A DNA stretch of 64,000 nt from an uncultured Thalassolituus sp. (GCA_913061435.1 CAJXUK010000005.1:53893-117892); one strand, 5' to 3'; numbered from the stretch's first letter, positions 1 to 9,649 are shown. The notes: generated by a model from the sequence alone, not told the origin. Numbers and translations are program-made.

Positions 1-8
1 AGCTTAAA

Positions 9-848
9 TTACGCGAGCCAAATAAGGCTGGCTTGGCGACCTGTTGCGGCTTGGCGACGATAGCTAAAAAATCGATACTGGTCGTTTTCTGCTGAGTCAT
101 TTATTTGAGTATTGTGGTGAGCAGAAAAAGTACAAAATTCATCATCACCGCCATACACTCCCGAAACACCTAAATGCCCTAACTGTAACTTTGCCAAGCG
201 ATATAAATCAGCCTGCAAACGGTCGCCTTTGCCTGCAACAAAACACTTTTCATCCGCCCACTTATCGCCATTTTTGAAGTTCAAAAATGCACGTTCAACT
301 TCTGGGCCAACTTCAAAGGCTGATTGCGTAATCGCCGGCCCAAGCCAAGCAATCACCTGATTAGCCGCAATACCCTTGTTACTAAAGCGGTTAAGTGTTT
401 GTTCTAAAACGCCATTAGCCAACCCCTTCCAACCCGCATGAGCCGCTGCGACTTGTGTGCCTTGCAGGTCACAAAACAACACAGGCAAGCAATCTGCAGT
501 CATAATGGCGCAGGCTAATTTATGTTGCTGGGTAAAACAGGCGTCGGCCTGAGCGCCATCGTTAATCAAGGCAGCATCTAGGCAATCGATACCATGCACT
601 TGCTGCAACCAACGAATTTCACCGCAACCTTGGGACTCAGTTAAGGCACCTGAATGTTGTAATAATTGCTGACGATTAGCACGAACGTGAGCGGGATTAT
701 CGCCAACGTGATCGCCTAAATTAAAGCGGTCAAAAGGGGGCAAACTCACGCCGAAGCGAGATGAATTTGAATGTGTTAAAAAAGAGGTTTCACGCTCAGT
801 AGCCAAGGCTTTTACGTTATTGGGGGCAGGCCACTGAGGTAAAATCAT
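9..848 (-). CDS. pgeF: PgeF/YfiH-family purine nucleoside phosphorylase (multicopper-oxidoreductase-like fold)
   Basis: The 279-residue protein matches the YfiH/PgeF (LACC1-like) family in length and motifs. Seen directly: a QVHG motif near residue 83, a TADCLPV segment with the family cysteine, and AAAHAGWKG with a metal-binding histidine. The family is reported to act on purine nucleosides (phosphorolysis/deamination) and to help peptidoglycan editing; it was formerly called polyphenol oxidase. It is cytoplasmic, with no signal peptide. It lies 65 nt downstream of rluD on the same strand, the same order (rluD then yfiH) as in Pseudomonas and E. coli. Family assignment is firm; the physiological substrate here is inferred. 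Confidence 0.9.
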   Translation of the reverse strand: MILPQWPAPNNVKALATERETSFLTHSNSSRFGVSLPPFDRFNLGDHVGDNPAHVRANRQQLLQHSGALTESQGCGEIRWLQQVHGIDCLDAALINDGAQADACFTQQHKLACAIMTADCLPVLFCDLQGTQVAAAHAGWKGLANGVLEQTLNRFSNKGIAANQVIAWLGPAITQSAFEVGPEVERAFLNFKNGDKWADEKCFVAGKGDRLQADLYRLAKLQLGHLGVSGVYGGDDEFCTFSAHHNTQINDSAENDQYRFFSYRRQAATGRQASLIWLA

Positions 849-913
849 GATCTTATTATTCCGGCAACTGAATATCTAGCAGCTGAGTATTTGAGAGCAG
901 AGTGGCTAAAAGC

Positions 914-1894
914 CTAGTAGTCGGCTTCGTCATACGTTTCAGTTTGTTCATCACTTAATGCTTGCAGCAAAGCTTGAAAATCCTCTGGTAAATCCGCTTC
1001 CCAGGTCATGTACTCGTCGGTAGTTGGATGCCACAAGCTCAATTCACGCGCATGCAATGCCTGGCGTTGAAACGTTTGTAGTTGTTGACGTAAGTTTAAC
1101 GAAATACCTTTAGGCAAACGGAAACGGCCAAAGTAAGTTTGATCTCCCACCAACGGATAACCAATGTGCGACAAGTGCACACGAATTTGGTGAGTACGGC
1201 CGGTTTCTAACTTACAACGCACATGGGTATGAGCATTAAATTTCTTTAATACACGATAGTGAGTAATGGCATCTTTACCCATGCCTTCTGGGGCAACCGC
1301 CATTTTAGTGCGTGAAGTGGGATGGCGCGCAATCGGTGCTTCTACAGTACCACCGCCGGTCATTACGCCCATAGTAATGGCTTCGTATTCACGCCCCATT
1401 GAGCGATCGAGCAATTGGCTGGCCAGCTGGGTTTGTGCTTGTAATGTTTTAGCTACCACCATCAAGCCTGTTGTGTCTTTATCTAGGCGGTGAACAATAC
1501 CTGCCCGCGGCACGTTTTCGATACCTGGGTAATGATAAAGCAAGGCATTCAATAATGTTCCGGTATAGTTACCGGCAGCAGGATGAACAACCAAGCCTGC
1601 GGGTTTGTTGATAACCACAATGTCATCATCTTCATACACGACGTTTAGCGGAATATCTTCGCCTTCCCAATCGCCTTCTGCTTCCAAAATAACATCGAGA
1701 GCTAAAACTTCATTACCGATCATTTTGTCGCGACCGCGGCGAGTTTCACCATCAACGGTCAATTTCCCGTCTTTAATCCACTGTTGCAAACGTGAACGGG
1801 AAAAATCCGGGAACAATTCCGCGGCAATTTGGTCTAGACGTTTATTACCTAAACTTAATGGAACTGAAACACTGGCTTGAATAGAATTTGACAT
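914..1894 (-). CDS. rluD: 23S rRNA pseudouridine synthase RluD
   Basis: The 326-residue protein has an N-terminal S4 RNA-binding domain (about residues 15-75) and an RluA-type catalytic domain. The catalytic motif GIVHRLDKDTTGLMVVAK with the essential aspartate lies near residue 138, and the C-terminal GRTHQIRVHL motif is present. RluD makes pseudouridines 1911, 1915 and 1917 in helix 69 of 23S rRNA. Placement between pgeF downstream and bamD divergently upstream matches the conserved rluD-bamD arrangement and separates it from RluA/RluC paralogues. The acidic C-terminus is ordinary for the family. Confidence 0.93.
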   Translation of the reverse strand: MSNSIQASVSVPLSLGNKRLDQIAAELFPDFSRSRLQQWIKDGKLTVDGETRRGRDKMIGNEVLALDVILEAEGDWEGEDIPLNVVYEDDDIVVINKPAGLVVHPAAGNYTGTLLNALLYHYPGIENVPRAGIVHRLDKDTTGLMVVAKTLQAQTQLASQLLDRSMGREYEAITMGVMTGGGTVEAPIARHPTSRTKMAVAPEGMGKDAITHYRVLKKFNAHTHVRCKLETGRTHQIRVHLSHIGYPLVGDQTYFGRFRLPKGISLNLRQQLQTFQRQALHARELSLWHPTTDEYMTWEADLPEDFQALLQALSDEQTETYDEADY

Positions 1895-2003
1895 GAATGA
1901 GCTTTAAATGATCTTTAGTGAAGATTAAGACTATGATTTAATGTCGCACAAACGGCAACACCCTATTGGCCAACTAGTATACAGTTAAACGGAATATTCC
2001 TCC

Positions 2004-2834
2004 ATGAGAAGCTTTACCCAGTTGTTTGTGATTTTATCCTGCTTAGTGTTAGCAGCCTGCTCATCTTCAGAAAAGCGATTAGAGGAGTTAACCGAGCGCG
2101 AATATTATGAACAAGCACGCGAGGCCATGGATGATAATAACTTTTTAATCGCCAGCGAACGTCTTCAACAGCTGGAGTCACTTTACCCATTTGGTGATTA
2201 TGCTGAACAAGCTCAACTAGAGTTAATTTATACCCAGCACATGATGTCAGACATGGAATCGGCCTTGGCCTCTGCTGAACGCTTTATCCGCTTACACCCG
2301 CAGCACGAACAAGTTGACTATGCCTACTACATGCGTGGTTTATCGGTATATGAACTGGGTTTTAGTTTTGTTGAACGCTATACACCTGCCGAGCAAGCTC
2401 GCCGCGACCCAACAGCTTTTAGGGATGCTTTTAATTATTTTGATGAGTTAGTGCGTCGTTATCCAGACAGTCGCTATAACGAAGATGCACAAAAACGTAT
2501 GATTTTTTTGCGCGATCGCTTAGCTCAGTATGAGATTGGTGTTGCTAGGTTTTACATGAAACGCCATGCTTATTTAGCCGCAGCACAGCGGGCTGAACGT
2601 GTCATGCTTGGATTCCAAGGAACCAGTATGGTTGCTGATGCTTTGGCTTTACAGGTCGAAGCTTATCGTTTGCTTGGCCAAGATTTTGAAGCTCAACAAG
2701 CACTCGCGTTGTTGCAACTCAACTACCCAAAACATGAACAGTTAACTGCCAAAGGTAAGTTTATTGATAGCGGCCTTACTCAAGAAGACCGCCGTACCCT
2801 TATTGGTGTAATGAGCTTTGGCTTAATCGAATAA
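2004..2834 (+). CDS. bamD: Outer-membrane assembly lipoprotein BamD (ComL)
   Basis: The 276-residue protein starts with a lipoprotein signal; the lipobox is LAAC near residues 16-19, after a hydrophobic stretch. The body consists of TPR-like helices (motifs LYPFGDYAEQAQL and YPDSRYNEDAQKRM are typical of BamD). BamD is the essential lipoprotein of the Bam complex that folds beta-barrel proteins into the outer membrane. It is divergent from rluD across a 109-nt gap, the arrangement seen in most gammaproteobacteria, and convergent with nadE across 28 nt. Length is slightly more than the E. coli protein. Identification is firm. Confidence 0.93.
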   Translation: MRSFTQLFVILSCLVLAACSSSEKRLEELTEREYYEQAREAMDDNNFLIASERLQQLESLYPFGDYAEQAQLELIYTQHMMSDMESALASAERFIRLHPQHEQVDYAYYMRGLSVYELGFSFVERYTPAEQARRDPTAFRDAFNYFDELVRRYPDSRYNEDAQKRMIFLRDRLAQYEIGVARFYMKRHAYLAAAQRAERVMLGFQGTSMVADALALQVEAYRLLGQDFEAQQALALLQLNYPKHEQLTAKGKFIDSGLTQEDRRTLIGVMSFGLIE

Positions 2835-2862
2835 GCCTAGATCATAAGTCTTTAATTAAATG

Positions 2863-4560
2863 CTAACTGCCCGCTTTCCAGCCATTGGTAATCGGGTAGC
2901 GTCGATCACGACCAAAGCCGCGCGAGGTTATTCTTACCCCAATCGGCGCTTGACGACGTTTGTATTCAGACAAATCCACCAAGCGGATAACCCGCTTAAC
3001 GTCATCACTATCAAAGCCCTTCGCGATAATTGCATCAGCGCTTAAATCACCTTCGACATAATACTCAAGAATCTGATCTAAGATTTCATAAGCGGGCAAG
3101 CTGTCTTCATCCACTTGGTCAGGCGCAAGTTCGGCAGACGGTGGGCGCGTGATCACTCGCTCTGGAATAATCTCCCCCTCTCCTTGCTCGGATGCCAGCT
3201 CATTACGGTAGCGTGACAGTTTAAAAACCAAGGTTTTATACACATCTTTTAAGGCACTATAACCACCCACCATGTCGCCATAAAGAGTGGAATAACCCAC
3301 CGCAACTTCGCTCTTATTGCCGGTGGTCATCACCATATAGCCTTTCTTATTCGAAATAGCCATTAGCATGACACCACGGCAACGCGCTTGCAGATTTTCT
3401 TCTGTAGTATCCTGCGCCAAGCCCGCAAACTCATCTTCTAATGCCAGCATAAAAGCGTCGTACATAGGCTCAATGGGTAAAACTTTATAACTCACCCCCA
3501 GAGCATCGGCTTCCAATTTGGCATCTTCCATACTCATGGAGGACGTGTATTTAAACGGCATCATAATAGCTTCAACACGATCTTTACCGATGGCATCAAC
3601 CGCAATCGCTAGGGTTAATGCCGAATCGATACCGCCCGACAAGCCTAAAAGAATGCCTTTAAAGCCATTCTTTTCAATGTAGTCGCGCACCCCTAACACC
3701 AAGGTATCGTAAATGCTCTTTAAATCTTCTTTTACTGCTAAAACTGGTTTTTTAAGCGCAGTCACTGGTTGATCAAACGGAGTAGTAAACTCCACCAGCT
3801 GCAAATCACTTTCATGCTCACTAAGGCTGGCTATAAGTTGACCTTGAGCGTCCACCACAAACGATGCTCCATCAAATACCAACTCATCTTGTGCGCCCAC
3901 TTGGTTCACGTACACAATCGGCAAGCCCGTTTTGTTGGCATGACCACCTAATAAATCATGCCGCTCTTTTAATTTTCCCACATGAAAAGGCGATGCATTG
4001 ATATTAATAATCATCTGCGCACCCGCCGCTTTAGTTTCGACTACAGGGGCTTCGTGCCAAATATCTTCGCAGATAGTTAAACCGATTCTGTGGCCTAACC
4101 ATTCAAAGACACAGGGCTTATCGCCAACACTAAAATAACGCTGTTCATCAAACACTTGGTAGTTGGGTAAAAAGCGTTTGGCATATTGAGCAACTTTTTC
4201 GCCATTACTCCACACCCCAGCCATGTTAAAAAGCTGGCCGTCTTGTTGCCATGGGTAGCCAATCACAATCGCTACATCTCTACTCATATCGGCAATCTGT
4301 TGCAGACCTTGCTCTACCCGATGCTGTAAACTGGGGCGTAATAATAAATCTTCGGGGGGGTAGCCTATTAATGCCAACTCAGAAAACACGACCATTAAAG
4401 CACTAGCATTCGGGCTTTCGTTATTAGCATGTGCTTGCAAATATTGCGCTTTAGCGTTTATTACTGCTGCACGAATTTTTTCAAGGTTGCCATCTATATC
4501 ACCCACTTTAAAATTAATTTGGGCGAGAGCGATTGACACTTGTTGCATAGAATGTTGCAT
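2863..4560 (-). CDS. nadE: Glutamine-dependent NAD(+) synthetase
   Basis: The 565-residue two-domain enzyme makes NAD from deamido-NAD, ATP and glutamine. The N-terminal nitrilase-like amidase carries the expected catalytic Glu region (FSELALIGYPPEDLL), Lys region and Cys region (GLTICEDIWH). The C-terminal synthetase has the ATP pyrophosphatase P-loop LGLSGGIDSALT near residue 300. This is the long glutaminase-fused type, not the short ammonia-dependent E. coli NadE. Two in-frame ATGs occur at 4560 and 4548, both followed by CAACA; the second gives MQQVSIALAQINF, which aligns better with the family start. It sits between bamD and pilS, where Pseudomonas has no nadE, so it is probably an insertion relative to that block. 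Confidence 0.93.
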   Translation of the reverse strand: MQHSMQQVSIALAQINFKVGDIDGNLEKIRAAVINAKAQYLQAHANNESPNASALMVVFSELALIGYPPEDLLLRPSLQHRVEQGLQQIADMSRDVAIVIGYPWQQDGQLFNMAGVWSNGEKVAQYAKRFLPNYQVFDEQRYFSVGDKPCVFEWLGHRIGLTICEDIWHEAPVVETKAAGAQMIININASPFHVGKLKERHDLLGGHANKTGLPIVYVNQVGAQDELVFDGASFVVDAQGQLIASLSEHESDLQLVEFTTPFDQPVTALKKPVLAVKEDLKSIYDTLVLGVRDYIEKNGFKGILLGLSGGIDSALTLAIAVDAIGKDRVEAIMMPFKYTSSMSMEDAKLEADALGVSYKVLPIEPMYDAFMLALEDEFAGLAQDTTEENLQARCRGVMLMAISNKKGYMVMTTGNKSEVAVGYSTLYGDMVGGYSALKDVYKTLVFKLSRYRNELASEQGEGEIIPERVITRPPSAELAPDQVDEDSLPAYEILDQILEYYVEGDLSADAIIAKGFDSDDVKRVIRLVDLSEYKRRQAPIGVRITSRGFGRDRRYPITNGWKAGS

Positions 4561-4650
4561 AGCGATTATCTTTGACCACGTGATGTTTGCCGCGTATTGT
4601 CGAAAAATTGTGATCAGGTTGCAAACGGAACTTTAAACGGAACCCAAAAA

Positions 4651-6210
4651 ATGTTGATAAAACCGGCCGACGTTCTTGTCCAAGGCCAACGCTTATTGCG
4701 TTATTACAGCTTTTTTACCCTGTTGTTATCGCTAATGCTCATTATTTTAGACAGCTTAGATACCAATAACAGCATTGTCGCAGGTAATGATCCTACCCTA
4801 TTTTTGTTTGCCAATACCGCTTACATTATTTGGTCGGTGAGCATGTTATTTTTTTCCAGCTCACGACTCAGCACACATCCACAATATGCCGTCAGCTTTT
4901 TCTTTGGCGACATCACCTTATTAATCATTATGATGCAGGCCAGTGGAGGCCTAGACAGCGGCTTCAGTAACTTAATTCTAATACCCATTCTTATCTCCAA
5001 CCTCCTTGTTACACGCTCATTGGGTTATGCCGTAGCAGCATGGACTACCATCGCCGTTATTTATACCCAGCATATAATCCCTTGGAGCTTTGAAGAGCAG
5101 CCGGTATTTACTTCTGGGCTTTATGGATTCTTTTGTTTCATTTTAGCGTTTTTAACCCAAGCTCTTTCCAGTAAATTAAACAGCACACTAGCCCTTACTT
5201 ATAGCCAAGCAGAGCACATTAATCGCTTGCGTAAGATCAATAAACACGTACTGTTTTCTTTACCCGATGCCATTATTGCTTGTGATAAAAACCATCAAAT
5301 CTTACTCAGCAACGATACTGCTAAAATTTGGTTTAACTGCGAAGATGGCCAACGCTTGCCCCATGACTTGCGACTTCTAAGCAAAGAAAAACCGGTATCC
5401 AAAAGGCATTTTGAACATGAAGGTCACCACTTAATTCTTAACTACAGTACTTTGACTAATTCTGTGGCCGGTGATTACGTTCTCGTTATAGAAGACGCCA
5501 GCCACATCGCCGCAGAAGCACAACAAATTAAATTAGCATCTTTAGGACGTTTAACGGCCAGTATCGCCCACGAAATACGCAATCCTTTAAGTGCTTTGCG
5601 TCACGCTGCACAGTTACTAGCAGAAGCTCCCAATCTATCTAATGGTGATATCAAGCTCACCCACATCATTGAACAACACTGCATGCGCATTAACCGGACG
5701 GTAGAAGATATTTTACAAATCAGTCGTCGTAATGATGCCAACGCAGAAGTAATAAAACTCAAGCCTTGGCTAGATCATTTTGCCTCAGCATTTAAAGAAG
5801 CAAACCCTGAATCATTTACCTTAACCATCAACTGCAGCCCAGATTATCTTGTGAGCTTTGACCCCGATCAACTGCAGCAGGTGCTGCACAACATTTGTGG
5901 CAACGGCTTACGTTATGCTCGCATGAACAAACCTGACCACCCAGAGGTTCGAATTACAGCAAAGCAGCACGTTAGCGGTTCCATTAATTTATACTTAGTT
6001 GATAATGGTGTTGGTATCAGTGAAGAACACCAAAAGAATTTATTTGAACCTTTTTTTACCACTGAGCACAACGGCACCGGGCTTGGCTTATATTTATGCC
6101 GAGAAATTTGCACAGCAAATAAAGCCAACATACGATACATTTCAAATAGCCCACTTACCGAAGGTATGGGCACCTGTTTTTGTTTAAGCTTTGCGGCGGT
6201 GTTAACTTAG
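4651..6210 (+). CDS. pilS: Type IV pilus sensor histidine kinase PilS
   Basis: Membrane histidine kinase pairing with the adjacent PilR. The N-terminal third holds about six hydrophobic segments, then a short PAS-like region, a HisKA domain with H-box SIAHEIRNPLSALRH near residue 305, and an HATPase with N-box QQVLHNICGNGLRYA, G1 VDNGVGIS and G2 GTGLGLYL. I chose ATG 4651 (MLIKPADVL); the reading frame extends to a TTG at 4597, which has no better ribosome site. PilS controls PilR, which in Pseudomonas activates pilA with sigma-54. It lies 76 nt before pilR and is divergent from nadE. Confidence 0.9.
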   Translation: MLIKPADVLVQGQRLLRYYSFFTLLLSLMLIILDSLDTNNSIVAGNDPTLFLFANTAYIIWSVSMLFFSSSRLSTHPQYAVSFFFGDITLLIIMMQASGGLDSGFSNLILIPILISNLLVTRSLGYAVAAWTTIAVIYTQHIIPWSFEEQPVFTSGLYGFFCFILAFLTQALSSKLNSTLALTYSQAEHINRLRKINKHVLFSLPDAIIACDKNHQILLSNDTAKIWFNCEDGQRLPHDLRLLSKEKPVSKRHFEHEGHHLILNYSTLTNSVAGDYVLVIEDASHIAAEAQQIKLASLGRLTASIAHEIRNPLSALRHAAQLLAEAPNLSNGDIKLTHIIEQHCMRINRTVEDILQISRRNDANAEVIKLKPWLDHFASAFKEANPESFTLTINCSPDYLVSFDPDQLQQVLHNICGNGLRYARMNKPDHPEVRITAKQHVSGSINLYLVDNGVGISEEHQKNLFEPFFTTEHNGTGLGLYLCREICTANKANIRYISNSPLTEGMGTCFCLSFAAVLT

Positions 6211-6286
6211 CGTTGACTCATAGTGAAACTCGTTTAAATTTTTAAACACGGTATTTAAAAAGTAGATTAGGAAAACAACACTTATT

Positions 6287-7636
6287 ATGGCTTATAAAGC
6301 ACTGATCATAGATGATGAGCCAGACATTCGTGGCTTAATTGAAATTACATTAGAGCGCATGGGCATCAACTGTTCTTGCGCGGCGAATTTCAGCGAAGCA
6401 ATTACACAGCTAGAGCAACAAGAGTTTCATTTTTGCTTAACCGATATGAAATTACCCGACGGTAATGGCATGGACTTGATTGCCTTAGCGCAGCAAAAAT
6501 ACCCCAAAATGCCCATTGCTATGATCACCGCGTTTGGCAACATGGAAACTGCAGTAGAAGCCCTTAAATCCGGGGCTTTTGATTTTGTCGCCAAACCTAT
6601 CGACCTCTTACGTTTACGCGAAGTAGCCACTGCAGCCCTTAAACTAACCGAAGTACCACTGGCATCACATGCCAGTAAAAGCAGTAGCATACGCTTAATT
6701 GGCCAGTCTCAAGCTATGCAAACGCTGAATAGCCAAATAGAAAAAGTAGCACGCACTCAAGCACCTATTTTTATTCATGGTCAATCCGGCACCGGTAAAG
6801 AATTAGTAGCACAACTGATTCATTCTTTAGGCGTACGCCGCGATAAACCCTTTATTGCCGTGAACTGCGGTGCGATTCCTCGCGACTTAATGGAAAGTGA
6901 ATTTTTTGGTCATATAAAAGGCAGTTTTACCGGCGCAAGTTCTGACAAACTAGGCTTCTTCCGCGCTGCCGAGGGCGGCACTTTATTCCTCGACGAAGTG
7001 GCCGAATTGCCTATCGAGATGCAAGCAAAGCTACTGCGGGTTATTCAAGAACAAAACGTACGCCCGGTAGGCCATGAGCAAGAACTTCCCATCAATGTAC
7101 GCATTTTAAGTGCCAGTCACCGAGACCTACAGCAACGTGTAGAAGACGAACTTTTTCGCCAAGATCTTTATTTTCGTTTAAATGTGATCAAAGTCGAAAC
7201 GCCATCCTTAGCTGCTCGCCCAGACGACATTCCTCTACTAGCAGAGCACTTTATTGAAAAATACGCCAACGAATGGCACATGCCTAAAGCCAAGCTTGCT
7301 TCAGAAACTCTAACAGCTTTGTGTCAGTACTCCTTCCCGGGTAACGTCCGTGAGCTAGAAAACATTCTGCAACGTGCTTTTACCATGTCGGAAAATGACG
7401 AGATCAGTATCGAAGATTTAAACCTTCCTAACCACCAGGATAAAGTTACCCTAGATACTACCTCGTCGACCAATATGGCCGATGGCAACCTAGAAGCCTA
7501 CATAGAAAATATTGAAAGAATGGCGATTAACGAAGCATTAGAAGCAACACGCTGGAATAAAACCGCAGCAGCAGAAAAGCTCGGCATTAGCTTTAGAGCA
7601 TTACGTTACCGCTGTAAAAAGCTGAATATTGAGTAA
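6287..7636 (+). CDS. pilR: Sigma-54-dependent response regulator PilR
   Basis: The 449-residue protein has three domains in order: receiver (acidic DDEPD near residue 10, phospho-Asp in LTDMKLPDG near 54), AAA+ activator with Walker A HGQSGTGKE and the sigma-54 contact loop GSFTGA (a normal variant of GAFTGA), and a C-terminal Fis-type helix-turn-helix (NKTAAAEKLGISFRALRYR). It is the cognate regulator of PilS and, by family knowledge, activates the major pilin gene; pilA is not in the window. It precedes fimT by 179 nt, the same order as in Pseudomonas. Confidence 0.93.
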   Translation: MAYKALIIDDEPDIRGLIEITLERMGINCSCAANFSEAITQLEQQEFHFCLTDMKLPDGNGMDLIALAQQKYPKMPIAMITAFGNMETAVEALKSGAFDFVAKPIDLLRLREVATAALKLTEVPLASHASKSSSIRLIGQSQAMQTLNSQIEKVARTQAPIFIHGQSGTGKELVAQLIHSLGVRRDKPFIAVNCGAIPRDLMESEFFGHIKGSFTGASSDKLGFFRAAEGGTLFLDEVAELPIEMQAKLLRVIQEQNVRPVGHEQELPINVRILSASHRDLQQRVEDELFRQDLYFRLNVIKVETPSLAARPDDIPLLAEHFIEKYANEWHMPKAKLASETLTALCQYSFPGNVRELENILQRAFTMSENDEISIEDLNLPNHQDKVTLDTTSSTNMADGNLEAYIENIERMAINEALEATRWNKTAAAEKLGISFRALRYRCKKLNIE

Positions 7637-7707
7637 TATAAATAATGGATTTAAACACCAAAACCAGAACTTAATCTTATTTTAAACTCAGAAGAATTTA
7701 GTGTTTT

Positions 7708-7727
7708 ATTCAGCCTAAAAGCTGAAT
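7708..7727 (+). terminator. Weak hairpin after pilR
   Basis: A perfect 7-bp stem (ATTCAGC / GCTGAAT) with a 6-nt loop lies 71 nt after the pilR stop codon. The downstream tract (CTTTAC) is not a clean T-run, so termination is doubtful. It may equally be a structured part of the fimT leader. Confidence 0.35.
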
Positions 7728-7815
7728 CTTTACTATTTAGGTCGCCGCACCAAAAAAGCCTGCTGTACTGAAATTTCATACTTCTTTTTAACTTCTTTTT
7801 AATAAGGACAGGACT

Positions 7816-8298
7816 ATGAAACAGCAGGGATTTACCTTAACAGAAATCATGACCACTACAGCCATAATGCTCACCGTAGCCAGCATGGCTAAAACAAGTT
7901 TTGAATCAACAGGGTATTGGATTGAACCGAAAAACTTATTCAGCGCCATCCAAGAAACCAGAACCTTCGCAATAACCAACAATACTCATGCTGCCCTATG
8001 CCCCAGTGAAGACGGCCTTATTTGCCAAACCAATTGGCAACTACCGTTAATAATGTTCGTTGACAGCAACAATAACAAACAACGGGATATCGATGAAGAA
8101 ATCATCCACCGATTTGCTCCTTACTCTCAGCTAACAAGAACCATTAGCTATCCTCGCAGCCAAATTCGTTTCAATGGCCAAGGGCAAACCAATGGTTACA
8201 TAGGCACACTCTCCTATTGCTCAGAATACAATTCAAAGGCCATAGTCATATCCCGAGTTGGCCGCGTTCGTTACTCATCCGAAGACAAATGTAGCTGA
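7816..8298 (+). CDS. fimT: FimT-type minor pseudopilin/prepilin (GspH/FimT family)
   Basis: The 160-residue prepilin has leader MKQQG, then FTLTEI with Gly at -1 and Glu at +5, and a hydrophobic N-terminal helix. The C-terminal half carries the GspH/FimT features ALCPSEDGLIC and MFVDSNNNKQRDIDEE, which are close to the classic FimT/FimU domain. A ribosome site (AAGGACAGGA) precedes the ATG. By position it is fimT, upstream of the fimU-pilE operon as in Pseudomonas aeruginosa; some FimT proteins bind DNA for natural transformation. Which role it has here is not shown by sequence alone. Confidence 0.82.
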   Translation: MKQQGFTLTEIMTTTAIMLTVASMAKTSFESTGYWIEPKNLFSAIQETRTFAITNNTHAALCPSEDGLICQTNWQLPLIMFVDSNNNKQRDIDEEIIHRFAPYSQLTRTISYPRSQIRFNGQGQTNGYIGTLSYCSEYNSKAIVISRVGRVRYSSEDKCS

Positions 8299-8345
8299 GT
8301 AAAAAGCCGCGAATTAAATAAAAAGTAACCGCTAAAAACGCAAGT

Positions 8346-8365
8346 AGTGTTGCTGTAGCAACACT
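8346..8365. promoter_or_regulatory. Perfect 8-bp inverted repeat upstream of fimU
   Basis: AGTGTTGC and GCAACACT are separated by TGTA in the 137-nt fimT-fimU gap. There is no T-run after it, so it is a better candidate for an operator or leader hairpin than for an intrinsic terminator. No known binding motif was recognised. Confidence 0.4.
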
Positions 8366-8435
8366 TAATCTCATTGAATATACCGCTTATCTAACAAGGC
8401 TGCCCGTACCCTATTAGTTAGGTAATAATGCAGTT

Positions 8436-9008
8436 ATGAAAAAATTAAAAGCATTTACCCTCGTTGAACTTATGATCGTGATCGCCATTGTCGGCATCAT
8501 TGCCGTTATTGCTGCGCCGAATATGCGAACCATGATCTCAAATAGCAAAAGTCATTCTGTGGCTCAGCAGCTTATGATAGATATCATGTATACGCGTAAC
8601 GTTGCAATTACAGGTCAAGCCAACGCCCTAATGATTCCTTTGGACGCATCTTCTGGAACAGGTACCTTGGCTGCTGGCGGTGGTGTTAATTGGGCTGCAG
8701 GTTGGCGAATAATAAGTGCTGCAAACCCAGGAGTAGAGTTACGTAGACAAGAAAATATGGGGCCTGACCCTCAAATACGCTCTATTGCATCTTTTACAAC
8801 GGACACTGGTGTTGTTGTTGCGACAGGAACTCTGGATGCATTAAATCCAATTGAGTTTACTACAGAGGGAGTCGCGGAACGACGCGGAGCTCTTGAAGTT
8901 GGCGTTTTAGGTTGTGCTGGCGATAACGCCAAACGCTTACATATCAATCAAGTCGGCCAAGTTATAAGTACTGATATTCAATGCCCAGCGGGGTTTGCAA
9001 ACCAATGA
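8436..9008 (+). CDS. fimU: Minor prepilin FimU (copy 1)
   Basis: The 190-residue GspH/FimT-family prepilin starts MKKLKA then FTLVELMIVIA. It has Glu at +5 but Ala instead of Gly at -1 of the presumed PilD cleavage site (codon GCA), which is unusual. The C-terminal part GCAGDNAKRLHINQVGQV with paired cysteines is nearly repeated in the second copy at 16121. FimU is a minor pilin of the pilus tip/priming complex. It is the first gene of operon copy 1 and overlaps pilV by ATGA. Confidence 0.85.
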   Translation: MKKLKAFTLVELMIVIAIVGIIAVIAAPNMRTMISNSKSHSVAQQLMIDIMYTRNVAITGQANALMIPLDASSGTGTLAAGGGVNWAAGWRIISAANPGVELRRQENMGPDPQIRSIASFTTDTGVVVATGTLDALNPIEFTTEGVAERRGALEVGVLGCAGDNAKRLHINQVGQVISTDIQCPAGFANQ

Positions 9009-9649
9009 TCATTTTCCCCAAACGCTCCAATAAGCGGTTCTCCAAAAGCCACAATGTATCAGGCCTCACACTAATCGAGGTCTTAGTAACCGTGGTCATT
9101 ACAAGTATTGGTTTAATGGGGTTGCTTTCTTTACAAATGCAAGCTTTAAAAGCGACTCAAGACGCAGGAAATCACAGTCACGCAACGTGGATATTAAATG
9201 ATTTAAGCAGCCGAATAAGAGCTAATAAAGGTGCTTCTTTGAGTTACGTCAGTGCTGCTGCCGTAAACTGCCCCGTAAATCCAACGACAGTCACACCAGC
9301 TACCGTCTGCAGTAACTATGCAACCGGCTCAGCCAGAGTCAGCTCCGCTGAATGTACTGGGGCTGAGTTAGCAGCTTGGGATTTATTTGAAGTAGCTTGT
9401 GGCTTGCCCCGTGACAATATCAATATTAACGGCAACCCAATCGATGCATTACCCAGTAATCCTGGCAGCCCCTGGGGACCGACATTAACTGTTACTTGCG
9501 CGACAGCCGGCTGTACAAACGGAGACCCCCTACGTTTGACTTTAACTTGGAGAAATAAGGTGGATGCGACCGAAGCAACTGACGCATCTGAAGCAACTCG
9601 CTTAGCTCCTGACAACTTATCCCAAGCATCAAGGGTGGTATATCCATGA
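9005..9649 (+). CDS. pilV: Minor prepilin PilV (copy 1)
   Basis: I start at ATG 9005, which overlaps the fimU stop as ATGA; an upstream in-frame ATG at 8981 lies inside fimU. The leader is about 20 residues with cleavage at VSG/LTLIEVLVTVV (Gly -1, Glu +5), followed by VITSIGLMGLLSLQMQA, the typical PilV start. The mature part has several cysteines including AVNCPV and EVACGLPR. PilV joins FimU, PilW and PilX in the minor pilin complex that primes pilus assembly. The next gene, pilW, overlaps it by ATGA. Confidence 0.88.
   Translation: MIIFPKRSNKRFSKSHNVSGLTLIEVLVTVVITSIGLMGLLSLQMQALKATQDAGNHSHATWILNDLSSRIRANKGASLSYVSAAAVNCPVNPTTVTPATVCSNYATGSARVSSAECTGAELAAWDLFEVACGLPRDNININGNPIDALPSNPGSPWGPTLTVTCATAGCTNGDPLRLTLTWRNKVDATEATDASEATRLAPDNLSQASRVVYP

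Noticed and set aside
7637..7815. Sigma-54 promoter upstream of fimT for PilR
   Set aside because: No convincing TGGCAC-N5-TTGC pair was found in the gap; the nearest match, around 7741-7765, is too poor.
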